A stretch of DNA of 64,000 nt. Origin: JAWKSY01 sp041402125. GTDB taxonomy: Bacteria; Planctomycetota; GCA-002687715; DRQF01. Within the stretch, counting starts at the first letter, position 1. Every line of letters begins with the position of its first letter. Made by a program: the position numbers and the translations under genes. The notes under the pieces were generated by a model. That model saw only the letters and a program-made list of their open reading frames with translations. It was not told where the DNA came from and searched no databases. Of this stretch, positions 8,281-16,778 are shown one piece after another. Location of the stretch: assembly GCA_041402125.1 (NCBI GenBank), contig JAWKSY010000002.1, forward strand, positions 310,001 to 374,000, in the 5' to 3' direction.

Positions 8281-9309
8281 TCAGCGCCGACGGCTGCGCC
8301 GCGGCTGCCAGGCGAGACCGAGGCTCACGATCCTCTGGATGAGCGAGGAGTAGTCGTAGCCGGCGCGCTGGGCCGATTCGGCGAACTCCTCGCCCCAGGC
8401 GAGCTGAGGGTTGGGATTGGCCTCGAGGACGCGCGGGCTCCCGTCGGCCGAGAGGCGGATGTCGATGCGGGCGTAGCCGTTCATGTCCAGGACGCGGTAG
8501 GTCCGCTTGGCGATGTCCTGGATCCGCCGCGCGAGCACCGGATCGAGGTCGTCGGCGGCCGCGTTCGTGATGCCGCGAGCCTCCTGGTAATCCACGTCGA
8601 ACTTCACCTTGGCGGTGGCGATGCGCGGCGCCCGCTCCGGGAGGTTGCCGAAGAGGAGCTCCCAGACGGGGAGGACCTGCAGCCGGTAGTTGCCGAGGAC
8701 GCCCACGTAGAGCTCGCGTCCCTCGATGTAGCTCTCCGCGATCGCGTCGGTCCCGACCCGCTCGTGCACGAAGACGACGCGCTCGCGGAGCGCCTCGTCG
8801 TCGTAGACGACCGAGGTCTGGGCGATGCCGGCGGAGGCCTGCTCGACCAGCGACTTCACGATGAGCGGGTACTCGAGCCGCGAGGGGCGCGTCACCTTCC
8901 GGCCGCGACGGAAGACCGCGAATCCCGGCACCGGGATCCGGTGGTAGGTGAGGATCTTCTTCGAGAGCGCCTTGTCGCGGGCGAGGATCAGCCCGCGCGG
9001 GTTGCAGCCGGAGTAGGGGACTCCGAGCAGCTCCAGGTAGCTCACGACGTTCTGGTCGAAGAAGATCTCGCCGTCGAAGTCGTCGAGGAGATTGAAGGCG
9101 AGGTGCGGCTGGAACTCGTCGATGGCGTCGCGGATCGGGCCGAGCTCGCCGCCCACCCCGAGCACCCGGACCTCGTGGCCGAGCTTCCGCAGGTGGGAGA
9201 TGACATCGTAGTCCATCTTCCAGATCTGACGGTCGATGTCGATGCCCTCGACGTCGTCCGGCGGGACCATCTCGGTCTTGGTGATGGCGAGGATGCGTCG
9301 TGGTCTCAT
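8281..9309 (-). CDS. ATP-grasp ligase (D-Ala-D-Ala ligase-like)
   Basis: A 342-residue protein with a D-alanine-D-alanine-ligase-like layout: an N-terminal preATP-grasp half with 'AFNLLDDFDGE', the substrate-side 'GVPYSGCNP' and 'ARDKALSKKIL' motifs, the ATP-binding 'YPLIVKSLVEQASAGI', and the metal-binding C-terminus 'ARIDIRLSADGSPRVLEANPNP'. Such enzymes join a carboxylate to an amine through an acyl phosphate. It differs from housekeeping Ddl in its N-terminus (it opens ILAITKTEMVPPDD). Its ATG overlaps the TGA of the upstream zinc-peptidase gene (ATGA), so the two are translationally coupled. Substrate unknown; an amino-acid or peptide ligase is the safest call. Confidence 0.85.
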   Translation of the reverse strand: MRPRRILAITKTEMVPPDDVEGIDIDRQIWKMDYDVISHLRKLGHEVRVLGVGGELGPIRDAIDEFQPHLAFNLLDDFDGEIFFDQNVVSYLELLGVPYSGCNPRGLILARDKALSKKILTYHRIPVPGFAVFRRGRKVTRPSRLEYPLIVKSLVEQASAGIAQTSVVYDDEALRERVVFVHERVGTDAIAESYIEGRELYVGVLGNYRLQVLPVWELLFGNLPERAPRIATAKVKFDVDYQEARGITNAAADDLDPVLARRIQDIAKRTYRVLDMNGYARIDIRLSADGSPRVLEANPNPQLAWGEEFAESAQRAGYDYSSLIQRIVSLGLAWQPRRSRRR

Positions 9310-10349
9310 AGCGTCACTCGATGGCGGCCGCTCAGCACGAAGTTCATGGTCTGGACCGTCAGCAACACGGTCAGCTCGGCGCGAAGATCCTCCTCGGCTC
9401 CGCTCGCCCTCAGGCCGAGCTCTCGGCAGCGGGCGATCATGTCGTCGACCACCAGGCGGATCGTGTAGCGATAGGTCCCGGTGCCGCGGGCCACCAGCTT
9501 CGTCAGGTCCCGGCGGTGCGATCGGATGAAGGACGCCGCCGTCGAGAGGCTACGGTCCCCCGGCTCCCCGGTGAAGAGCCGCCGGAGATCGCGATCGAAG
9601 AATGAGGGATAATCGACGGCGTAGCGCTCGCGCTTCTGCTCGTAGTACTCCCCGAGCGTCATCCCGTTCCGAGAGATGCAGTCGACCTTGCGCCGCGTCG
9701 CGACGGGCGGCTTCGTTCCCGCGATCTCGCCCATGAGCTCGTCCAGGTACTCGAGCTTCCGCAGCGCCTTCCATCCCGCGTAGCGCCTTCGCCAGGGGAA
9801 CTTCGGGGTGAACCAGACCGCGAAGGTCTCCGCGAAGTCCTCGTCGGGGTGGCTCTGCGCGTACCACTGGTCGAGGTGCCGGACGAAGCTCTTCGAGTAG
9901 GGCTTCGGGAGATAGGTCTCGGGGTAGGGTGTCGTCGCCGAGCCGAAGAGCTTCTGCCGGCGTCGACGTCGGCGGAGCTGCCAGGCATTGTCGACGACGT
10001 GGCCGATCTCGTGGCGGAGGATCCGCATGCACCAGTCGTGGGTGCCGCCCTCCACCTCGAGCATCTGGCTCTTCTCGAGCCGGGCGAGGCGGGGGTGGGC
10101 GAGGAAGAAGGGGATCGCGACCCCCGTCACGCCCATCGGCGTGAACCACTCGTCCGAGAGCCAGAAGGTCGGCGTGAGGCGGATGTCGCAGCGGTCGAGA
10201 TCTGCCTGGATCCTCTCCACGCGACCCTCGAGCGCCGTCCCCTCGATGCGGAGATCCAGGTCGCGCAGGGGCACCTGCAGGAGCTTCTCGTCCGACCAAC
10301 CCGTCCAGGCCGGCGGTCGGGGGCGTCGTCCCGTCTTCCGCGTGCTCAT
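9306..10349 (-). CDS. Putative zinc metallopeptidase
   Basis: About 347 residues from ATG 10349; the frame is open further upstream, but that part is Arg-rich and would run into the divergent gene. Residues 113-117 are HEIGH, the HExxH zinc motif, followed by VVDNAW. DFAETFAVWF at about 171-180 supplies a plausible third zinc ligand. No signal peptide is seen, so it should be cytoplasmic. The family looks like the uncharacterised 'putative zinc-binding metallo-peptidase' group. The gene overlaps the ATP-grasp ligase by 4 nt, so a peptide-like bond may be made by one enzyme and cut by the other; that link is inference. Confidence 0.75.
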   Translation of the reverse strand: MSTRKTGRRPRPPAWTGWSDEKLLQVPLRDLDLRIEGTALEGRVERIQADLDRCDIRLTPTFWLSDEWFTPMGVTGVAIPFFLAHPRLARLEKSQMLEVEGGTHDWCMRILRHEIGHVVDNAWQLRRRRRRQKLFGSATTPYPETYLPKPYSKSFVRHLDQWYAQSHPDEDFAETFAVWFTPKFPWRRRYAGWKALRKLEYLDELMGEIAGTKPPVATRRKVDCISRNGMTLGEYYEQKRERYAVDYPSFFDRDLRRLFTGEPGDRSLSTAASFIRSHRRDLTKLVARGTGTYRYTIRLVVDDMIARCRELGLRASGAEEDLRAELTVLLTVQTMNFVLSGRHRVTL

Positions 10350-10446
10350 CGCCCCGATCTTGCCACAGGACTCCGACCCCATCCCCTGGTGCCGCCGCGT
10401 CGCCGCCCTACAATGACGCCCCCCCGCGCATCCTGCGAGACCCGCC

Positions 10447-11310
10447 GTGTCCCGTTTGCTGCTCCTCCTCGCACGGCGCGCCCCGTGGCGCGCCCTGCGC
10501 CGGACTGCCTTCCGGAAGTACTGCCGCCGCAATGCGGGGCTCGCGCTCGTCGCCCGGTGTCGCGGCGGGATCCGGCTCGCGGTCGAGATCGGCGACTCGG
10601 TCGACGACCAACTCGCGGTCTACGGCGTCTACGAGCCGGGGACGACGGAGGTCCTGCGACGTCTCGCCGTCGACGCGGGGGCCTTCGTCGACGTCGGCTG
10701 CAACCTCGGCTACTATGGCTGTCTGGTGGGCGCCGAGAACCCCGCGCTGCCCGTGGTCGCGATCGACGCGAATCCCGCGATGGTCGAGCGGGCCGAGGAC
10801 AACATGCGGCGCAACGAGGTCGACGGGGCCGAGGTCCTCCACTGCGGGGTGGGGGCGGAGGAGGGCCGGCTCGAGCTGAGCGTGCCGCGCGACCGACACA
10901 GCCTGTCCTCGTTCGCCTACGTTCCGAAGAAGGGCGGCCCGTCGGAGACGATCACGGTGCCCGTTCGTCCCCTCGGACCGATCCTCTCCGAGCGGGCGCT
11001 CGCCTCCTGTCTGCTCAAGATCGACGCCGAGGGCTTCGAGTACGAGGTCTTCCGGGGACTCGGCGCCGGGGGCGTCGACCGTGTCGAGCGGATCGTCTGC
11101 GAGATCTCCGTCCCCAACCTCGGCCGGGCGGGGCGCGAGCTGGCCGAGCTCTTCGCATTGCCGGTCTTCGAGGAGTTCCGCCCCTTCCGGATCCGCGAGA
11201 CGGTCCGGGACCCCCTGCGGGAGACGAGCTACGCGGAACTCGCGGACGATCCCTCCCAGCACGGGAACGTGCTGCTCGTCCGGCGCGACGCCGCGGCACC
11301 TCTCCTCTGA
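10447..11310 (+). CDS. FkbM-family methyltransferase
   Basis: A 287-residue protein starting at GTG 10447. It has the SAM-binding glycine motif 'FVDVGCNLGYYG' at about residue 80, the acidic strand end 'VVAIDANP' and the FkbM signature 'LLKIDAEGFEYEVFRGL' at about 180. FkbM enzymes methylate oxygen atoms of sugars or polyketides; the substrate cannot be told here and no biosynthetic cluster surrounds it. Divergent from the zinc-peptidase gene, with a shared 97-base promoter region. Confidence 0.85.
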   Translation: MSRLLLLLARRAPWRALRRTAFRKYCRRNAGLALVARCRGGIRLAVEIGDSVDDQLAVYGVYEPGTTEVLRRLAVDAGAFVDVGCNLGYYGCLVGAENPALPVVAIDANPAMVERAEDNMRRNEVDGAEVLHCGVGAEEGRLELSVPRDRHSLSSFAYVPKKGGPSETITVPVRPLGPILSERALASCLLKIDAEGFEYEVFRGLGAGGVDRVERIVCEISVPNLGRAGRELAELFALPVFEEFRPFRIRETVRDPLRETSYAELADDPSQHGNVLLVRRDAAAPLL

Positions 11311-11329
11311 GGAACTCGGCGCGAGGCCG

Positions 11330-12121
11330 TCAGCGGCCCTCGAGGATCTCGCGGATGCGCGCGTCCTCGTCGGCGACGGGGGCGCTCGGCGCGACGAGAT
11401 CCTCGAGCCCGACGAGCTCGCCGGGGGCGGCCGACGCGCCCTCGCGGAGCACGCCCTGCATGGCCGTGAAACGCTCGGTCGCCTTCGCGTCGAGGCGTCC
11501 GAGCCGCGCGACCTCGCGCTCGGTCGGGAGTGTCGCGAGCTGTCGCTCGCAGCGGTCGTCGAGATCCTCGAGGCGCGACACCGCGTCCTCCAGGCCCGCG
11601 AGCGCGCCGGTCACCGCCTCCCTCATCGTGCGCTCCGACCGCAGCTCGCGATCGAGGGCGACGAGCTGGCGCCGCAGGAAGTCCCGGTCGCGCGGGGTCT
11701 CCCGCCAGGTCGCGGGGTAGCCGCCGGCCTCCGCCGCGCGGTAGACCTCGCGCAGCTCGTCGAGCGCCGCCTCCCCGGCCGTGATCTTCCGTTCGGCCTC
11801 CTTCCGCCGGGCCTCGAGGCGGCCGCGCTCGGTGGCGAGCCGCGCCCGGCTCGCGGCGAGGGTCGCCCGGGTCTCGCCGGTCTTCCGCTCGACGTAGTCG
11901 AGGTAGCGAACGGGATCCTCGGCGATCGCGGCGGCGTTCCAGGATTCGAGCCGGTCGATCCCCTTCTCGACCTCGTGCGCGAAGCGCTCGCGCGCGACCC
12001 AGCTCACGACGGCGACGAGCGCGAACAGGATGACGATCACGAGGAGGAGGTTCGAGCCGCCGGCGTCACGGCGGCGCGACGGCGAGGCGGACGGACGGGG
12101 GCGAGGCGAGGTCCGGATCAT
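11330..12121 (-). CDS. Membrane-anchored coiled-coil protein
   Basis: About 263 residues from ATG 12121. A basic, Ser/Pro-rich cytoplasmic start is followed by one membrane segment at about residues 24-42 (LLLVIVILFALVAVVSWVA). A long Glu/Arg/Ala-rich region (about 60-220) with heptad-like spacing is predicted to be coiled coil. No catalytic motif. It lies 17 bases after the stop of the DUF1501 gene on the same strand, so it is probably the last gene of the DUF1549/DUF1553-DUF1501 operon. Function unknown. Confidence 0.7.
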   Translation of the reverse strand: MIRTSPRPRPSASPSRRRDAGGSNLLLVIVILFALVAVVSWVARERFAHEVEKGIDRLESWNAAAIAEDPVRYLDYVERKTGETRATLAASRARLATERGRLEARRKEAERKITAGEAALDELREVYRAAEAGGYPATWRETPRDRDFLRRQLVALDRELRSERTMREAVTGALAGLEDAVSRLEDLDDRCERQLATLPTEREVARLGRLDAKATERFTAMQGVLREGASAAPGELVGLEDLVAPSAPVADEDARIREILEGR

Positions 12122-12138
12122 GGGGGGTGCGCTCCCGG

Positions 12139-13590
12139 TCAGGCCGTGAGGCCGCGGATCGGCTCCGCGCCCTCGACTCCGACGAGCTTCTGGTCCAGCC
12201 CGCCGTGGAAGAAGGAGAGTCGGTTCGGATCCACGCCGAGCTGACCGAGGATCGTCGCGTGGAGGTTCTTCACCTCGTAGGGATCGGTGACGGCGCGGTT
12301 GCCGAGCTCGTCGGTCTCCCCGACGGACACGCCGCCGCGGATGCCGCCGCCGGCGAGCCAGACCGTGAATCCGTAGGCGTTGTGGTCGCGCCCCGTTCCC
12401 TTCTCGTACTCGGCCGTCGGCTGGCGCCCGAACTCGCCGCCCCAGACGATCAGGGTCTCGTCGAGGAGACCGCGGCGCTTCAGGTCGGTCAGGAGCCCCG
12501 CGATCGGGACGTCGGTCTCGCCGGCGTGCAGCTCGTGGTTGAAGACGAGGTCGTCGTGCGCGTCCCAGTTCGAATCGTTGTGGTGCCCGCCGGAGTAGAT
12601 CTGCACGAAGCGGACGCCGCGCTCGACGAGGCGACGCGCGAGCAGGCACTGACGCCCGAAGGTGCGCGTGCGCTCCTGGTCCATGCCGTAGAGGCGCCTC
12701 GTCTCGTCCGTCTCTGACGCGAGATCCACCGCCTCGGGCGCCGAGGACTGCATGCGGTAGGCGAGCTCGTAGCTCTCGATGCGGGACGCGAGCCGCGCGT
12801 CGCCTCCGCTTCGCTCGAGGTGCGCGCGGTTGAGGTCGCCGAGCGCGTCGAGGAATCGACGCTGGCGACCGCCGCGCAGGAGCTCGCCGGGAGCGAGGTC
12901 GAGGATCGGATCGCCCTGCGAGCGCATGACCGTCGCCTGGTAGCTCGCGGGCATGTAGCCGCTCGACCAGTTCTTCGGGCCGCTGATCGGGCCGCCGCGC
13001 GGATCGAGCATGACGACGAAACCGGGAAGATCGTCGTTCACCGAACCGAGCCCGTAGTTGACCCAGGAGCCGAGGCAGGGGCTGCCGGAGAGGATCTTCC
13101 CCGTGTTCATCTGCAGCATGGCCGACCCGTGGATCGGAGACTCCGCCGTCATCGAGTGGACGAAGGCCATGTCGTCGACGTGATCGCCGAGGCGCGGGAA
13201 GAGGTCGGAGACGAGCTTCCCGCAGCGGCCGCGGGGGCGAAACGCCCAGCGCGGCTCGACGATCCGGCCGACGTTCTTCTTCCCGCCGCGACCGAAGGTG
13301 TCGATCTTGATCGTCTGGTTGTCCCGACCCGTGAGCGCGGGCTTGTGGTCGAAGGTGTCGACGTGCGAGGGGCCGCCGTACATGTAGAGGAAGATGACCG
13401 CCTTCGCGCGCGCCGGTCGGTGCGGCGGCAGCGGATCACCGGGCATCGCGGCGCGCGCCGTCGCGCCGAAGAAGCCGTCTCCGTCGAGGAGCCCGGCCAG
13501 CGCGGTGCCGACGAAGCCGGTGCCCATCTGCCACAGGAACTCCCGCCGGCGGCGGTGGGGGAGGGGGTGGTCGTCGCGGGACGCGGTCAT
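12139..13590 (-). CDS. DUF1501 protein, Tat-type signal
   Basis: A 483-residue protein. The start has an arginine-rich motif (RRREFLWQMG) followed by a hydrophobic stretch, like a Tat signal. The body has DUF1501 hallmarks: 'VIFLYMYGGPSHVDTFDHKP', 'GSWVNYGLGS', 'VRFVQIYSGGHHND…DAHDDL', 'WGGEFGRQPTAE', 'GRDHNAYGFTVWLAGGG'. The fold is sulfatase/alkaline-phosphatase-like, but the biochemical role is not known. In Planctomycetota it is almost always paired with a DUF1549/DUF1553 protein, as here: that gene ends 10 bases upstream on the same strand. Confidence 0.92.
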   Translation of the reverse strand: MTASRDDHPLPHRRRREFLWQMGTGFVGTALAGLLDGDGFFGATARAAMPGDPLPPHRPARAKAVIFLYMYGGPSHVDTFDHKPALTGRDNQTIKIDTFGRGGKKNVGRIVEPRWAFRPRGRCGKLVSDLFPRLGDHVDDMAFVHSMTAESPIHGSAMLQMNTGKILSGSPCLGSWVNYGLGSVNDDLPGFVVMLDPRGGPISGPKNWSSGYMPASYQATVMRSQGDPILDLAPGELLRGGRQRRFLDALGDLNRAHLERSGGDARLASRIESYELAYRMQSSAPEAVDLASETDETRRLYGMDQERTRTFGRQCLLARRLVERGVRFVQIYSGGHHNDSNWDAHDDLVFNHELHAGETDVPIAGLLTDLKRRGLLDETLIVWGGEFGRQPTAEYEKGTGRDHNAYGFTVWLAGGGIRGGVSVGETDELGNRAVTDPYEVKNLHATILGQLGVDPNRLSFFHGGLDQKLVGVEGAEPIRGLTA

Positions 13591-13600
13591 CGGGTCGGTC

Positions 13601-16579
13601 TCAATCGAGGTAGATGAATTCGTTGAGGTTCATCGCGAGGAGCGCGAGGGCGCGGAGCGCCTCGTCGGGGCCGGCTTTGTCCGTCTCGCGGAAGGAGCGG
13701 AGGAAGGACGCGGCGCGCGCGACCTCCTCCTCGCGCGGTTCCCGGGAGAGCGCGCGACGGAGGACCCAGCGCGCGCGGCCCGAATCGTCGTCCGCCGCGT
13801 CGACGGCGAGGGCGGCGAAGGCCCGGGACTGCTCGTCGAGGAAGGTGCCGTTCATCAGCGACAGCGCCTGCGTCGGCTGCAGCGACTCGTAGCGCACGGG
13901 GCAGGTGAAGTCGGTGTCCGCCGCGTCGTGCGCGGCGAGGATCGGCAGCAGCAGCGAGCGCTTGACGTGGACGTAGACGCTCCGCCGATGGCGGTCCGGC
14001 GCCGGCGACACCGGCCAGCCGTCGCCGGGCTTCGACTGTCCCGCGAGCACGGCGGCCGGGATCGGCGGGTGGACGCTCGGGCCGCCCGATCGGAGATCGA
14101 GGAGCCCGCTCGCGGCGAGGATCGAGTCGCGCAGCTCCTCCGCCGTCAGCCGGCGGCGCGGAAAGTGCGAGAGCCGCACCGCTCCGGGGTCGCGCGCGAG
14201 CGTCTCCGCCGTCGCCGCCGCGGCCTGTCGCCAGGTGCGGGAGGTGAGGATGATCCGGTGCATGCGCTTCGCGCGCCAGCCGCCGCGGACGAACTCTGTC
14301 GCGAGCCAGTCGAGCAGCGCGGGATGGCTCGGACGGGCGCCCTGCAATCCGAAGTCGCTGCTCGTCTCCACGAGGCCGCGGCCGAAATGGTGCTGCCAGA
14401 TCCGGTTGACGAAGACCCGCGCGGTGAGCGGATGGGCCGGGGCGACGAGCCAGCGCGCGAGCGCGAGGCGACGGCCGCTCGATCGTCCCCCGTCGCGCGG
14501 TCCGAGGTCCGGCGCGTCGCCGCCGCCGAGAACGACGGGGAAACCGGGGCGCACGCGGGCGCCCGGCGCGGCCGGGTTGCCGCGGGCGAGGATGCGCGTC
14601 GGAGGCGGCTCGGCGCCGACCTCCTTCACGACCAGCGCGCGGGCGAGGGCCTCCGGCGGCGCGGCGCGAAGCGACTCGGCCGCCGCGAAGTCCTCGCGGT
14701 AGGCGGCGAAGGCCGCGGCGTCGACGCGCGCCGGCACCTGCTTCTCGATCAGCTCGAGGCGACGATTGCGGTGGCGGAACTCCTCGTGCTCGACGGGAGC
14801 GAAGCCCGGCTTCGCGAGCGCCTCGACCGCCGCCATCCGGGCCTCGATCGCCGCCAGGTCGGACCGCCAGCGCTCGTCGTCCGCCGCGTGGCGCGCGCGG
14901 GCGGCCGCGTCGGCGATCACCGCGATGCTCGCCTCCTCGACCGACTCGGGGCTGCGCTCCCCGTAGCGCTGAACGCCGCGGAAGAGGGCGAGCATCCGGT
15001 AGTAGTCGCGCTGGGGGATGGGATCGATCTTGTGGTCGTGGCAGCGCGCGCAGTTGACGGTGAGCCCGAGGAAGGTCTGGGCGGTCGTCGAGACGAGGTC
15101 GTCGAACTCGTCGAAGCGCGCGAGCTCGGCGTCGGCCGGCTCGTCGTCCCACTGACCGAGGCGGAAGTAGCCGGTGGCGATGCGCGAACCGGCGCTCGGC
15201 TCGTCGATCTCGTCGCCCGCGAGCTGCTCGGTGAGGAAGCGGTCGAAGGGCACGTCCTCGGCGAAGGCCCGGATGACCCAGTCGCGGTAGCGCCAGACGA
15301 AGGGCTTGCGGGCGTCGCGTTCGAAGCTGTTGGTCTCGGCGTAGCGGACGAGGTCGAGCCAGTGGCGGCCCCACTTCTCGCCGTAGGCGAAGGAGGCGAG
15401 GTAGCGATCGACGAGCGCCGACCAGGCCTCGTCGCTCGGATCCGCCGCGAAGGCCGCGACCTCGCGCGGATCGGGCGGCAGGCCGGTGAGATCGAAGCTC
15501 AGCCGACGCACGAGCGCCGCGGGATCCGCCGGCGGCGAGAGCGCGAGTCCGTCCTCGCGGAGCGCCGAGAGGACGAAGGCGTCGACCGGATTGTCGGCGC
15601 CGGGCGTTGCCGGCGGATCGCGGTCGGCGACCGGCTGGAAGGCCCAGTGCGATCGGAGGGCCTCCTCGACCGAGGGGCCGCTGCGCGTGACGGTCGGCCG
15701 GGGCGACTCGAGTTCGGACGGGAAGACGGCTCCGCCCCGGATCCAGAGCTCGATCGCGGCGATCGACTCCGGGTCCAGCTTGCGGCCCGGCGGCATCTCG
15801 AGGCCCTCGTGACGCAGGGCGGGAAGGATGAGGCTCTCCTCCGGTCGCTCCGGATCGACGGCGGGGCCGGTCCGGCCGCCGGCCACGATGTCCTCGCGCC
15901 GGCCGAGGAAGAGATCGCCCTCGAGTTCGGACTCGGGCCCGTGGCAATCGAAGCACTCGCGGCGGAGGAGCGGCAGCACCGCCTCCTCGAAGTGGCGCCG
16001 GCGCTCGGCGGGACTCGTCTCCCGGGTCGGGTCGGGGAGCCGCACGAGGCGGACGTCGTCGAACCAGGCCGTCCCCGTGACCTGCCCCCAACCCCCGAGG
16101 GTGAGGTTGACGAGGATCTCGCGGCGGTCTCCGACCTCGAAGCGCGTCTCGAGGAGCGTCCAGTCCCGCGTGCCGGTCAGGCCCTCGCTGCGTCCGTCCT
16201 CCCCCAGCTCGTGCGGATTGACGAGCACGCCGTGACCGGCGCCGGCGACGTTCTCGAGCCGGACCCGGGCCGAGAGCCGGTAGCGCGCGTGCGGCTCCAC
16301 GGTCACGCGCTGACTGAAGCTGACGTCGGCTCCCGCGGACGAGGAGATCCGCGCCGCCCAGGTCCCGTCCGGGGCGTCCTCGTCGACGATCGTGAGGGAG
16401 GCCTCGCCGCTCCAGGTCGAGCGGCGCCAGTGGAGCGGATCGCCGGAGGGATCGCGCGCCTCGAAGGAACCGTTGCGGAGCCGGTTCTCGGGCGGCGACC
16501 CCTGGGCCGCGAGCGCGCCGCAGAGGCCGAGGAGGACGAGCGCGAACCGCGCGAGACGCGGGAGCGACGGGGCTGGCAT
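13601..16579 (-). CDS. Planctomycete cytochrome C / DUF1549 / DUF1553 protein
   Basis: About 992 residues from ATG 16579, where a signal peptide (…LLGLCGALAAQG) begins; longer in-frame starts would read into the divergent DUF885 gene. Order: a carbohydrate-binding-like beta domain (about 30-180, 'NRLRNGSFEARD'); a PSCyt1 haem domain with CFDCHGPE (about 218) and 'EMPPGRKL'; DUF1549 (about 320-480, 'RLSFDLTGLPPDP', 'YGEKWGRHWLDLVRYAETN'); a second haem motif in 'NCARCHDHKIDPIPQRDYY' (about 520); and DUF1553 (about 690-980, 'FVNRIWQHHFGRGLVETSSD', 'RRLTAEELRDSIL'). The family is characteristic of Planctomycetota and is exported; a link to polysaccharide breakdown has been proposed but not shown. 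The extra N-terminal binding-type domain fits that idea. Confidence 0.93.
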   Translation of the reverse strand: MPAPSLPRLARFALVLLGLCGALAAQGSPPENRLRNGSFEARDPSGDPLHWRRSTWSGEASLTIVDEDAPDGTWAARISSSAGADVSFSQRVTVEPHARYRLSARVRLENVAGAGHGVLVNPHELGEDGRSEGLTGTRDWTLLETRFEVGDRREILVNLTLGGWGQVTGTAWFDDVRLVRLPDPTRETSPAERRRHFEEAVLPLLRRECFDCHGPESELEGDLFLGRREDIVAGGRTGPAVDPERPEESLILPALRHEGLEMPPGRKLDPESIAAIELWIRGGAVFPSELESPRPTVTRSGPSVEEALRSHWAFQPVADRDPPATPGADNPVDAFVLSALREDGLALSPPADPAALVRRLSFDLTGLPPDPREVAAFAADPSDEAWSALVDRYLASFAYGEKWGRHWLDLVRYAETNSFERDARKPFVWRYRDWVIRAFAEDVPFDRFLTEQLAGDEIDEPSAGSRIATGYFRLGQWDDEPADAELARFDEFDDLVSTTAQTFLGLTVNCARCHDHKIDPIPQRDYYRMLALFRGVQRYGERSPESVEEASIAVIADAAARARHAADDERWRSDLAAIEARMAAVEALAKPGFAPVEHEEFRHRNRRLELIEKQVPARVDAAAFAAYREDFAAAESLRAAPPEALARALVVKEVGAEPPPTRILARGNPAAPGARVRPGFPVVLGGGDAPDLGPRDGGRSSGRRLALARWLVAPAHPLTARVFVNRIWQHHFGRGLVETSSDFGLQGARPSHPALLDWLATEFVRGGWRAKRMHRIILTSRTWRQAAAATAETLARDPGAVRLSHFPRRRLTAEELRDSILAASGLLDLRSGGPSVHPPIPAAVLAGQSKPGDGWPVSPAPDRHRRSVYVHVKRSLLLPILAAHDAADTDFTCPVRYESLQPTQALSLMNGTFLDEQSRAFAALAVDAADDDSGRARWVLRRALSREPREEEVARAASFLRSFRETDKAGPDEALRALALLAMNLNEFIYLD

Positions 16580-16778
16580 CGACGACCTCGGAAAGCGATC
16601 GGGCGGGCGGAGGCGGGGTCGCGGGACCGCGCCGACGTTCTCGGTGCAGCATGATCGATGGGGGCCCCGCTCGTAAAGAGCCGGCCGATCGCCCGGGCGG
16701 CCGCCTGGACAGCGCGGACCCTTCGGCGAAGATGATGCGGCCGATCCGGCATCCGACCGCGGTCTCGGAGATCCGACC

